This document shows, in pieces, positions 16,872-25,400 of a DNA stretch of 64,000 bases. The notes beneath the pieces are model-generated. The model saw nothing but the letters and a program-made list of their open reading frames with translations, searched no databases and was not told the DNA's origin. Position 1 is the first letter of the stretch. Each line of letters starts with the position of its first letter. Source of the DNA: CAYSPT01 sp964432985 (GTDB lineage: Bacteria; Muiribacteriota; CAYSPT01); the NCBI GenBank assembly GCA_964432985.1, contig CAYSPT010000025.1:1-64000 (forward strand), written 5' to 3'. Position numbers and translations under genes: made by a program.

Positions 16872-17843
16872 TTACGGTATCGCTATGTCGACGATGAGGG
16901 GTAGGTGGTCGGAGCCTATGTGGGGTCCCAGACGCTTATTGGTGCAGATCAGGTCAGGGGACATCAGTACGTGGTCGATCGGAATCCGCAGGGGAAACCA
17001 CACCGAAGGCCATGAAGGAAACAGGCCGTGCCCGCGAGAGCTGTCTACCAGACCCGCTCTCTTGACGAACCGGCGGAAATTGCTGCACCACGGGGTAGCG
17101 TTGAAATCTCCCAGTACAATGATCGATTGATTATTGTTTTCACTGCGAAACCGATGCAGGAATTGTGCAGCCAGATCCAGTTGACGATTACGGTGGGTAC
17201 GATAATCACTGAATATCGGTGGAAGCATGTGTGTTCCGAATACGGTCACGGTGCGCCCATGCACGGTGATATCGGCACATACCCCTGGGAGCCGGACCGG
17301 ACCGAGATAGAGAATCCTGGAGTCCGACAACGGGTGTTTACTGAACAGAGCGATGCCGAAACTGTCCATCCTGGCGACGGACTCACAATAGGGGTAGGTA
17401 CCGGCAATCTGTTTGAGGTTTTCGAGCCAGAACCTGTCGACTTCCTCGATAACGAAAAAATCGGGATCGGTGTTCTTGATGAACCGAATAACATCGTTAT
17501 AGTGAACATTTTCTACCATGACATTCATCACCACTGCCCTGATCTCCGGGGCATTATGAACTGCAGCGGGTGACGGAGCAATGAAGAGAGGGAGAATCAT
17601 CCCCAGGTTAACCAGTCCGCACACTCCGCACACAGCGGCCAGACCTCGTTTTTTTATCACCAACGCTCCGCCCGTCAAAACAGGCGATAGCAGCAGATAC
17701 TGGAGCCTGAACGGTGATAAAAGATCGAACAGCCAGAAGAACCTGCCGGCGAAGGAAAAAAGAGTGGCCAGCGAATACAGGGCAACGGTCGTGGTAAGAA
17801 GAGCAGTCAGCCGATTCCCGAGTTTTTCTTTAGGTAGCGTCAC
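16872..17843 (-). CDS. Membrane-anchored endonuclease/exonuclease/phosphatase-family protein
   Basis: The 323-residue product has three N-terminal transmembrane helices (to about residue 95), then an EEP (DNase I-like) domain: NVMVENVHYNDVIRFI, EEVDRFW for the metal-binding Glu, GTHMLPP, GDFNATPW, IDHVLMS and the terminal GSDHLPL with the catalytic Asp-His. Members cleave phosphodiester bonds in nucleic acids, phosphoinositides or sphingomyelin; with this topology the active site would face outside the cytoplasm. The start is a GTG; no strong ribosome binding site is seen, and it begins 21 bases after the cNMP-binding gene, so it is likely translated from that transcript. Confidence 0.88.
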   Translation of the reverse strand: MTLPKEKLGNRLTALLTTTVALYSLATLFSFAGRFFWLFDLLSPFRLQYLLLSPVLTGGALVIKKRGLAAVCGVCGLVNLGMILPLFIAPSPAAVHNAPEIRAVVMNVMVENVHYNDVIRFIKNTDPDFFVIEEVDRFWLENLKQIAGTYPYCESVARMDSFGIALFSKHPLSDSRILYLGPVRLPGVCADITVHGRTVTVFGTHMLPPIFSDYRTHRNRQLDLAAQFLHRFRSENNNQSIIVLGDFNATPWCSNFRRFVKRAGLVDSSRGHGLFPSWPSVWFPLRIPIDHVLMSPDLICTNKRLGPHIGSDHLPLIVDIAIP

Positions 17844-17864
17844 GTTGTTTGGCCTGTGATCTGT

Positions 17865-18824
17865 TCAGGTGGTGTGCACCCCGAGGAGCCTGCGTTTGGA
17901 TTCGATGTAATGCTTGTTGGTAAAACGAATATCCAGGCTGATTTTCCGAAGAATTGCAAGGTAGATATTGCAGACCAGGCCGAGATCTTTCTGACACATG
18001 GCGTTGATGTGCTCGTCACGGAAAACGCACAACTCCACCGGTGAACAGGTTCTGACCTCCGCCGAGCGAAACTCGCTGTCGATAAAGGCCATCTCCCCGA
18101 ACAGGTTACCGGGACCAAGCATGGCCAGCACCACCCGGTCTCCAGCTGGAAGACGCTTACTGACTTCAACTGTTCCATTGAGAAGAACAAAAAATTCCCG
18201 GTGTATACCTCCCTCGGAAATAATGACATTGTCTTCCTTCATTTTTCGTTGCTCACCGCAGCTTTTCAAAAATTCAAAGGTCTTTTCATCAATGTTCTGG
18301 CTCATTAAGGCATCCGAGTTTTTACTCATATCCTGCGCACCCTGGGCTTTGTTCTGGTCATCGAGCATTTTGAGTGTCGCTTCGGTAAAGAGAAGATGCT
18401 CGTTAAGCAGCCTGAGACGACCGCTGAGTTTCCGACCGATAGCCTTGATCAACGAAAGACCTGTGCTTGGTTGGAAAGAAACCAACTGGTAAAAATCACC
18501 CCGTGAAAGAGCCAGCGTGTCAAGGGATTCCACTGCCATGACCGTGGCTGACCTGGTGGTATTTTCCAGGATTGCCATCTCACCGAAAAAATCTCCTGAC
18601 TCAATGGAGGTCAGTATGAACTTGCGGTGGGCCGAGATGTCCCATATAACATCCACCCGGCCGCCCTGAATAAAATACATGCTGTCCCCTGCATCACCTT
18701 TGTTGAAGATGATGCTTCCCTCATCGAAAAACTTGAGAGAAACCATGTCGGCAAGGGGTTCCAGGGCTTTCTTATCGAAATCGCGGAACATGGGTAGACA
18801 AGAGAGGGCATCAACTACGATCAT
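17865..18824 (-). CDS. Protein with two cyclic-nucleotide-binding domains
   Basis: The 319 residues hold two cNMP-binding beta-barrels. The first (about 10-130) ends in FFGEMAILENTTRSATV, the second (about 185-300) in LFGEMAFIDSEFRSAEV; both keep the Gly-Glu and Arg of the phosphate-binding cassette, so both should bind cAMP or cGMP. There is no helix-turn-helix, kinase or membrane domain, so it is probably a regulatory subunit or adaptor. GGGGGGAG nine bases upstream sets the start. Two cyclase-domain genes lie within 15 kb, making this a likely effector of that signal. Confidence 0.9.
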   Translation of the reverse strand: MIVVDALSCLPMFRDFDKKALEPLADMVSLKFFDEGSIIFNKGDAGDSMYFIQGGRVDVIWDISAHRKFILTSIESGDFFGEMAILENTTRSATVMAVESLDTLALSRGDFYQLVSFQPSTGLSLIKAIGRKLSGRLRLLNEHLLFTEATLKMLDDQNKAQGAQDMSKNSDALMSQNIDEKTFEFLKSCGEQRKMKEDNVIISEGGIHREFFVLLNGTVEVSKRLPAGDRVVLAMLGPGNLFGEMAFIDSEFRSAEVRTCSPVELCVFRDEHINAMCQKDLGLVCNIYLAILRKISLDIRFTNKHYIESKRRLLGVHTT

Positions 18825-18958
18825 GTTTTAATCTCCCCCCCAATCCAGAGCTTATTTCCAGCATAACTGATTCCTCACACGGCCACACTATACTGTCATA
18901 TACTACTTTACGTCAAGTTGACAGGATGCTTATTTACTCTGGTCACCTACTCTTTTTT

Positions 18959-18975
18959 TATTATATCATTACCCC
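18959..18975 (+). promoter_or_regulatory. -10-like AT box directly before the M28 peptidase start
   Basis: TATTAT (18959-18964) or TTATAT (18961-18966) ends 9-11 bases before ATG 18976 and no ribosome binding site is present, as expected for a leaderless transcript. No good -35 was found, so support is moderate. Confidence 0.35.
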
Positions 18976-19761
18976 ATGATTCATAATCTGGAAACAAAAT
19001 TGAGAGAACACGTACGATTTTTCGAGCACTGCAAAAACCGATACTATACCTCGGCTGGTAATGCGGCGGCAGCTGGTTATATCCGGGACGTGATGGAAGC
19101 AATGGGACTCGAAGTCCATCGCGATCCATTCACCTGTGGGAACAAAAAATTCTTCAACCTGGACGTCCGGGCCGCTTCACCTGGTGAAGGGGCGGATACC
19201 TATATCCTCTGCGCCCATTACGATTCGATAGCGCTGAAGGGGAAACGAGTTTTAAAGAATGCTCCCGGAGCAGACGACAATGCTTCCGGAGTGGCTGTGG
19301 TGCAGGAATGCGCCCGTTTACTCACCGAGAGCAGTCTCACTATCAACCTGCACTATGTTTTCTTCAACCTGGAAGAGCACCTCATGAAGGGCAGCAGGCA
19401 CCTGGCCCGGATGTACCGGAGAAAGGGAAAGCCCCTGGCCGGAGTGATCAATGTCGATACCGTGGGAACGTGGCAGGGCCCAATTTCGCAAAAGAACCCG
19501 CTGAACTACGTGTGCAACGAGCACTCGCAGCCGCTTCTGGAATTGCTGAAAAAGCACCTCCCCTGCCCTCTCAAAGCTGCGGAGGAGATCTACCAAGACG
19601 ACCAGATAGCCTTCTGGGAGAAAGGTTTCAGGGCAGTAGAGCTCACGGAAGACGGTGTCACCCCTCACATGCACACCATCCGGGATACGGGAGACAAATT
19701 ACATTACGGCAACATGACCGTTCTGACGAAAGCGCTGGCCGATTTTTTCCGGTGTCTGTGA
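18976..19761 (+). CDS. M28-family zinc aminopeptidase
   Basis: The 261-residue enzyme has the full M28 zinc set: AHYDS (His), PGADDNASG (bridging Asp), NLEEH (catalytic and zinc Glu), NVDTVG (Asp) and PHMHTIRDTGD (last His). These enzymes remove N-terminal residues from peptides. There is no signal peptide or membrane helix, so it should act in the cytoplasm unless exported in an unusual way. It has no Shine-Dalgarno sequence and stands alone, divergent from the cNMP-binding gene. Confidence 0.92.
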   Translation: MIHNLETKLREHVRFFEHCKNRYYTSAGNAAAAGYIRDVMEAMGLEVHRDPFTCGNKKFFNLDVRAASPGEGADTYILCAHYDSIALKGKRVLKNAPGADDNASGVAVVQECARLLTESSLTINLHYVFFNLEEHLMKGSRHLARMYRRKGKPLAGVINVDTVGTWQGPISQKNPLNYVCNEHSQPLLELLKKHLPCPLKAAEEIYQDDQIAFWEKGFRAVELTEDGVTPHMHTIRDTGDKLHYGNMTVLTKALADFFRCL

Positions 19762-19840
19762 AGATTGAATACTTAATGAAGAGTAGCCTTCCTGGATCAC
19801 CATACTGCCTGTCTATGCTCAAAACCGGCGTTGCCGCCCT

Positions 19841-20341
19841 CTAGTCGTCTGGCTCCAGTCTCGGTTTGTCGACAGTACCGTGAAACGAGCACGAAACAGT
19901 GTGCGTGGCCGATCGGTACCAGTAGCGGCCTTCGCAGCGGCACTTCGGAATCTTCTTGATACAGTCCGGGACGAGCAAACCGGCCAATGGAGACTCCGCG
20001 GTCAGTTCGCAGGAGGGGAATTTTTTTTCAGGATTGTCCATCCACCAGATATCGATGGCGCCTTCAAGTACCCGCATGTTGGCCATGCAGGCTTTCTGCC
20101 GGGCCCGCAGTCTGGGGGTGTCATACATGATGTTGGGGAGAACACCAATAACAAATACGAACAGAAACATCACGGCAACGGAGAAAATCGGAGCCATTTT
20201 GGATTTCCTGGATACCACTATTTTCACGGTGTGTTCCTCGGGCAGAGAGCCGTCCACAATATCATGACCGCACCCCCGGCAAAAACGGTAACCGGTCCGG
20301 ATCAAAGCATGGCAATGCGGACATCTGTTTGGGTCATTCAT
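19841..20341 (-). CDS. Zinc-ribbon protein with one membrane helix and a pilin-like C-terminal domain
   Basis: The 166 residues start with a zinc ribbon (CPHC at 7-10 and CRGC at about 21-24), followed by a transmembrane helix at about 52-70 (IFSVAVMFLFVFVIGVLPN). After it comes ARQKACMANMRVLEGAIDIWW, resembling the conserved Cys helix that follows the first helix of GspG/PilA-type major pseudopilins, and a Cys-containing loop (CIKKIPKCRCEGRYWY) like their C-terminal CPxGGxY region. A normal prepilin cleavage site is absent, so the pilin helix may have been converted to a permanent anchor. GGAAG ten bases upstream sets the start. Two mutated copies of this start region lie directly upstream (20360-20455). 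Confidence 0.7.
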   Translation of the reverse strand: MNDPNRCPHCHALIRTGYRFCRGCGHDIVDGSLPEEHTVKIVVSRKSKMAPIFSVAVMFLFVFVIGVLPNIMYDTPRLRARQKACMANMRVLEGAIDIWWMDNPEKKFPSCELTAESPLAGLLVPDCIKKIPKCRCEGRYWYRSATHTVSCSFHGTVDKPRLEPDD

Positions 20342-20359
20342 TATCGGTTAACTTCCTTT

Positions 20360-20398
20360 TTAAACGATGCAATGCGGACATCTGTCTGGGTCATTCAT
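20360..20398 (-). CDS. Mini-ORF (12 residues) in repeat copy 2
   Basis: ATG 20398 with GGAAG ten bases upstream encodes MNDPDRCPHCIV, then TAA. It is the zinc-ribbon gene's own first ten codons followed by a stop, and the stop lies just before the next ribosome binding site. It may act as a leader peptide or a decoy start. Confidence 0.35.
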   Translation of the reverse strand: MNDPDRCPHCIV

Positions 20399-20416
20399 TA
20401 TCGGTTAACTTCCTTT

Positions 20417-20455
20417 TTAAACGATGCAATGCGGACATCTTCCGGGATTCGTCAT
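20417..20455 (-). CDS. Mini-ORF (12 residues) in repeat copy 3
   Basis: ATG 20455, again with GGAAG ten bases upstream, encodes MTNPGRCPHCIV, then TAA. Although this copy has diverged in DNA, the start, the frame, the Cys-x2-Cys knuckle and the stop are kept. Confidence 0.35.
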   Translation of the reverse strand: MTNPGRCPHCIV

Positions 20456-20689
20456 TTTCTGTTCACTTCCTGTCCTAATTGCTGAAACCAGGGACTTTCT
20501 ACCATGAGTTTAGGTACAACAGGCGTTTATGTCAATGTTTAACTGGCCAAAGATATCTCGTTTGTGGCGGTTACATCTTGCTTTCCAAAAGCGGTTCGGT
20601 TCATGGTAATATAGTCAGGTCTGCGTGCTTGACAAGCGGACCTGGCTCACCGCAGCCGTCATATGATGCCTGAAACGAGGTGCATGGGA

Positions 20690-21664
20690 ATGACACAGAA
20701 ATTGTGGCCCAGCCTGCAAGCGCTCTGGAGAAGTGTCTCAACCCTGTTTATTGCTCACGGGATGAAACTCCTCGTGATACTGGTGTGCATGGGTACCGGT
20801 ATGTACCTGGCCCGGTTCATCGGCAAGAAAGTATTAGAGTATTTCCAGGAACGGTCCGACCAGCACATGATCTCGATAGAGCGCAAGAAACGGGCCGAAA
20901 CACTCGTTCGTATCTTTGTGTTCTGTTGCCGTATAACCATTATCGCCATAGCGGTTTTCATGGTTCTTGAGGAGTTAGGAATCGACATCGCTCCCCTGTT
21001 GGCCGGCGCCGGTATCGTCGGTATTGCCATAGGCTTCGGGGCACAGAGCATCGTCAAAGATTTTTTCTCCGGTTTTTTCATACTGCTGGAGAACCAGTAC
21101 CGGGTAGGAGACGTAGTCAAAATAGGTACCCTGGCCGGTGTGGTTGAAAGCATCAACCTGCGGACAACCATCCTCAGGGACCTGGCCGGAGTGCTTCACA
21201 TCATTCCCAACGGGTCCATCGATAGAGTGAGTAACATGACTTTCGGCTGGTCCCGGGCGGTGGTGGACGTCAATGTCGCCTACACCTCAAACCTGGACCA
21301 GGTGTTCAGTGTACTTCAGGAAGCAGGGGACGAACTCTGCCAGGACCCTGATTTCAAGAATGAAATCATCGAACCGCCCGAAGTACTGGGGGTCGACAGT
21401 TTCAGCGATTCGGCCATCACCATAAAGGTACTCATCAAGACCCAGCCAATCCAGCAGTGGGGTGTGGCACGTGCCTACCGGAAACGGGTCAAAGAAGCTT
21501 TCGACCGCTCGGGAATAGAGATACCATTTCCACAGCGTGTCGTTTACCAGCGGGAAGCTGGAAAATTTTCCACGTCAATGACCCCAAAGGACACCTCCTG
21601 GACCCCAACGGAAACATCCAGTAAATCAAAGAAGAAATCAAAGCGAAAAAAAGAGAAAGAGTAA
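20690..21664 (+). CDS. MscS-family mechanosensitive channel
   Basis: About 324 residues with three membrane helices; the third is the pore helix with the family signature AGIVGIAIGFGAQSIVKD, followed by the beta domain (FFILLENQYRVGDVVKIG, INLRTTILRDLAG) and an alpha/beta C-terminal domain (IPFPQRVVY). The tail is Ser/Thr/Lys rich and ends in a run of basic and acidic residues. The channel opens under membrane tension to release solutes in osmotic downshock. In-frame ATGs exist at 20663, 20666, 20684 and 20690; GAGG at 20677-20680 best fits the last. The RsbW/STAS pair follows closely, so stress control is plausible. Confidence 0.92.
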   Translation: MTQKLWPSLQALWRSVSTLFIAHGMKLLVILVCMGTGMYLARFIGKKVLEYFQERSDQHMISIERKKRAETLVRIFVFCCRITIIAIAVFMVLEELGIDIAPLLAGAGIVGIAIGFGAQSIVKDFFSGFFILLENQYRVGDVVKIGTLAGVVESINLRTTILRDLAGVLHIIPNGSIDRVSNMTFGWSRAVVDVNVAYTSNLDQVFSVLQEAGDELCQDPDFKNEIIEPPEVLGVDSFSDSAITIKVLIKTQPIQQWGVARAYRKRVKEAFDRSGIEIPFPQRVVYQREAGKFSTSMTPKDTSWTPTETSSKSKKKSKRKKEKE

Positions 21665-21683
21665 ATCCATCACCGCCATTACG

Positions 21684-22109
21684 TTGAAAAACGAATTTTC
21701 TGAAATACGACGATTGGCAGCGGCATTCGCATCATTCTGCCGCACGCACAACCTGTCCAGACGGGTGCTCTCCCATGTCACCATGGTCATGGGTGAAGTG
21801 GTGTCCAATGTCATCAAGTACGGGTATACCGATAACAACAGCCACGAGATAACCGTCCGGTTCGCTCTGTCGGGAGATGAAGTGATCTGTGAAATAGAGG
21901 ATGAAGGAAAGCATTTCAACCTTACGGAATCCCCGCTCCCCGATATCCGTCAGATTGTTACGAGCAAAAGCCCCCGGGGCCTCGGCATACCGCTGATACG
22001 CGAATTCAGCGACAGTCTAGTCTACCGGAGGAAACAGGACAGGAATGTGCTGACCATCAGCAAGTTCCTTACCACCGGGACCGGGCCAACTGCTGTTCCC
22101 CCACAATAA
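21684..22109 (+). CDS. RsbW-like anti-sigma/serine kinase (HATPase domain)
   Basis: A 141-residue GHKL ATPase of the anti-sigma-factor kinase family: MGEVVSNVIKYGY is the N-box with Glu and Asn, ICEIEDEGKHF the G1 box, and SPRGLGIPLIREFSD the G2 lid. Such proteins bind a sigma factor or target and phosphorylate a STAS antagonist, which is the next gene. The start is uncertain: TTG 21684 is the only ordinary start, but the frame upstream (SITAIT before LKNEF) reads like the family N-terminus, so a rare ATC or ATT codon just behind the MscS stop cannot be excluded. Confidence 0.88.
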   Translation: MKNEFSEIRRLAAAFASFCRTHNLSRRVLSHVTMVMGEVVSNVIKYGYTDNNSHEITVRFALSGDEVICEIEDEGKHFNLTESPLPDIRQIVTSKSPRGLGIPLIREFSDSLVYRRKQDRNVLTISKFLTTGTGPTAVPPQ

Positions 22110-22123
22110 AGGAGAGACTTATT

Positions 22124-22456
22124 ATGTTTAGCTACACGGAAGAAAACGACACAATCATCGTCAGCGTTTCAGGAAACCTGGATGAGGAAGCCGCTCCCAG
22201 ACTGCGGTCATACGTGTTCACCTTCATTGAATCAGGATACAAGCACATAATCATGGATCTGCAAAACGTAAAATTTATCGCCAGCCCCGGCCTGGCGGTG
22301 CTGTGTGTGTTTAAACACCGGCTGGAAGAAGACAAAGGCTGGGTCAGGCTGGCTGCTCTCAGCTCCGAACTCAAGGAAATACTTAATTTCGTCATGCTCA
22401 CCGACATGATCTCTGTCTACGATACAGTTAAAGAGGCTCTGTCAGCCGACTCCTGA
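22124..22456 (+). CDS. STAS-domain anti-sigma factor antagonist
   Basis: 110 residues forming one STAS domain of the SpoIIAA/RsbV type. The phosphorylation loop reads KFIASPGLAVL, keeping the Ser and the following Gly-Leu, with Ala and Pro in place of the usual Asp and second Ser. AAGGAGAG upstream gives a strong start 14 bases after the kinase gene. The pair makes a partner-switching module: unphosphorylated STAS protein would bind the kinase and release its target. The sigma factor or phosphatase (RsbU-like) is not in the window. Confidence 0.92.
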   Translation: MFSYTEENDTIIVSVSGNLDEEAAPRLRSYVFTFIESGYKHIIMDLQNVKFIASPGLAVLCVFKHRLEEDKGWVRLAALSSELKEILNFVMLTDMISVYDTVKEALSADS

Positions 22457-22461
22457 ACCTG

Positions 22462-25400
22462 CTACTTCACCTCGACGAACTCGCTGGCGGAATGACTGTT
22501 GAACTCAGGTGCGTACATACACTGGATAGTGGCCATTCCCATCTGATACCTGCCCCGATGCTGTATCCTCAGCGGGTACTCAAATACATACGTCCCCTTG
22601 GGCAGGTACTCTATGAAGAAATGTGTGGCCGTGTCACGGGTCGCCTCGTAGTAAGCAAGACCGTCCTGGTACTTATAATGCGAAAGCACGTTGACCGGTT
22701 CGGTCCCCGATCCCCGGAAGTCTTTCATGTGTACGTATTCCATGTCCCGGTCCACCCGAAGCACTATCCTGACCTTGACCAGGTCTCCCACCGCCAGAGA
22801 ACCCTGCACCGGCTCTATAACCTGGCCGCGTTTTGTTTCCCGTTTCACGAACAGTGACTTCTCCAGGTGAAGCGGCGTTTTGTGCGGCGTCACCTTGCTC
22901 ATATCTTCCATGTACTGCCAGTGGATGCTGCCCCAAGCCACTCCTTCATCCACCTTTTTCAGGGTGATCGTTCCGTACTCGGCCTTGATTTCCTCTCCTA
23001 CGAATTTCTGTTCATAAAAGCCTGTTCCGGCTTCGGTCTTTTCCGGTTTGATGACCAGGTCTCCCACTTTGGCCCGGACCAGTTCGTCGGAAGCAAGCAG
23101 GTTGGCACCGCGTCTCAACAGCCCGTAAACCGCGTCGGCGGTAGCCTTGGAGGTTTTCCAATCCTGGGTCTGTTTCTGCTTGATCAGCCAGACCTTCAGG
23201 TCCTCCACCGCCTCCTTGTCCCCGGCAACCTCGTCGAATGCCTCGATCATAACGGCGTGGGTCTCGATGGGCGCACGGTACCACCACCATGACAGCTCCA
23301 GGTCGCGCCAGAACATACCCATCTCCTCGTCGGTCACCGACCGTTCTTTGAGGGAAGCCATGATTTTAGAAGGCGTCTTTTTGTCGCCGAACCGCTTGCA
23401 CGCCAGGGCCAGATGGCCCTGCGAAAGCCGGGAGTTCAGTTGGAGCCAGTAATCGGAAGCCTGTCCCAGGAAGTAGTCAACCGCCTCCCGGGCAAAACCT
23501 GGAATTTGCCGCTGCGACAGGTAAAAGGAGCGGCCGTAGAGGTACATGGCAATGGTGCTGGAGAGGTTGTTGCGCTCGAGATGACCGTGCCGCTTGATAT
23601 TGTCGTATATTTCGGCGATCCAGCGGTCCAGGTGGTTGAGGCTTTTCAGGGCCAGGTCCTGTTTGACCTCTATATCCATGTTTAACAGGCGGCCGAAGCC
23701 GGTCATGACGTAGAGGGTTATATAGCTGCTGGGGCGCCCTCCGGGAAACCAGGGCCACGCACCGTCGGAAAGCTGCATTTTCTTGAGTTTCTCGTAGGAT
23801 CGCGAAAGCGCGTCCTCCATGTGGTTGTCGTCGAACAGAAGCCCAACCCGCCGTTTGCTGGCCGCTTCGTCCTGGGCGGCCAGCACCCAGGGAGTCTCCT
23901 CCAGCATGACCGATTTGAGATCCTGGTTCTTTTCCAGGTTCGACTGCAGAGCGTCGGTCCCCTTCCACAAGGAAAAGATCCTCTTGATCTTCGGGCTTGA
24001 ATTGGCGATGGCCCGGGCCAGGGAGTTGGCGTACAGGCGGTTGAACACCTGCTCGGAGCACTCGTGGGGAAACTCCATCAGATACGGAAGCGCCTGCACG
24101 GCGTACCAGGCCGGGTTGCTCACCACCTGGACGGTGAGGGCCTTGTGCTCCAGAGTGTCGGATTTGGCCGATTCCAGAAGCTTTTCGAAGGTAAAGGTTT
24201 TTGTCTCCGGCCCCCGGATGGGAAGCGGCAGGGACTCGGTAACGAACACCCGTCGGGAGAGCACCGGCAGGATGTTTTCCTCACCGTCCGAGAGGATCCC
24301 GGTCGAGGCTACCACCCGGTAGGTGAGCACCCCGGAGTAGTCGGGAACCGCAAGTTTCCAGGAGTAGGTCCGCGACCGCTTGGCCGGCACAGAAAACTTC
24401 CTGTCGCGCCGGGCGTTACCGAATGCCTGGTCGAGCTCTTCGTCCGTCATGGTATCGGTCAGGGAGAGCCTGATGGTACCGGCCTGTTCCTCCTCGGACA
24501 TGTTGGTCACCTTGGCAGTGAACAACAGCACGTCCCCTTCCCGGAGAAACCGCGGGGGGTTGGGCTGCACCATCAGGTCTTTCTGGGTGACGGTTTTTCC
24601 CGTGAGGAGTCCCGATGCCAGCCCGGTTGTGTGAGCGAATCCCAGAAAGTTCCACTCGGTGAGCGCTTCGGGCATGGTGAAGGTCATGGACACCATCCCG
24701 TCGCTGTCGGTGACCAGGTGGGGGAAGAAAAAGGCCGTTTCGTTCAGGTTCGTGCGGGCTGAAACCGCGGTGAGATCGATTTTCTTTTTCTTTTCTTTCT
24801 CCGGTTTCTCCGTCGCCGTTTCCTTGTCCGCTTCGCCGCCAACGGCCGCTTTCTCCTTTTTGGCTTCCATAGGCGGCGCTCCGGGGGCCATCTCGGCCTC
24901 GCAAAGCTCCATTCCGCCCTCGTCAGCAAAAGACTGGACCTCACCGCGGCTGCGGGACATTTTCTGCAGATACCGTCCACCGCCATGGTACGGGAAGGCG
25001 TACCTGACAAAATCGTTCAGCACCTCGTAGGGGAAGCTCCAGTAGGTGCGATTGTAGCCGCGCCGGTTAGGGTTCCAGTCGTTTACAAGGCTGACGGCGG
25101 TCATTCCCCGGTTGGCAAATGAGGCGTGGGTGGTGGAATAGTCCTGCCTGAATATACCGCTCAGATCTCTCCAGGCGTGGGGAAGAAAAGCGTCCAGGGA
25201 AGCGTCGTAGAGAGCAGCCACCATCTCGGCAGCGGCGGCTTCGGAGCCCGGCCCCTTGATCTTCACCGTCCAGGTCTCCTTGCTCCCCGGCTGGAGTTTC
25301 GATCTGAAGGTGGCGAAACTCACGTCCAGTTTCTTGTTAGACCAGGGGACGGTCAGGCGGTGCTTGGAGAGATAGGCGCGGTTGGCGTTGACATGGGTAA

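Larger units (their letters stand above)
20312..20470 (-). repeat. 57-bp tandem repeat: three copies of the zinc-ribbon gene start
   Basis: The segment 20312-20368, which spans the ribosome binding site, the ATG and the first ten codons of the zinc-ribbon gene, is followed by a second copy at 20369-20425 (one base changed within the shared core) and a third, diverged copy from 20426 to about 20470. The period is exactly 57 bp. Each unit carries GGAAG, a ten-base spacer and an ATG on the minus strand. Confidence 0.9.
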
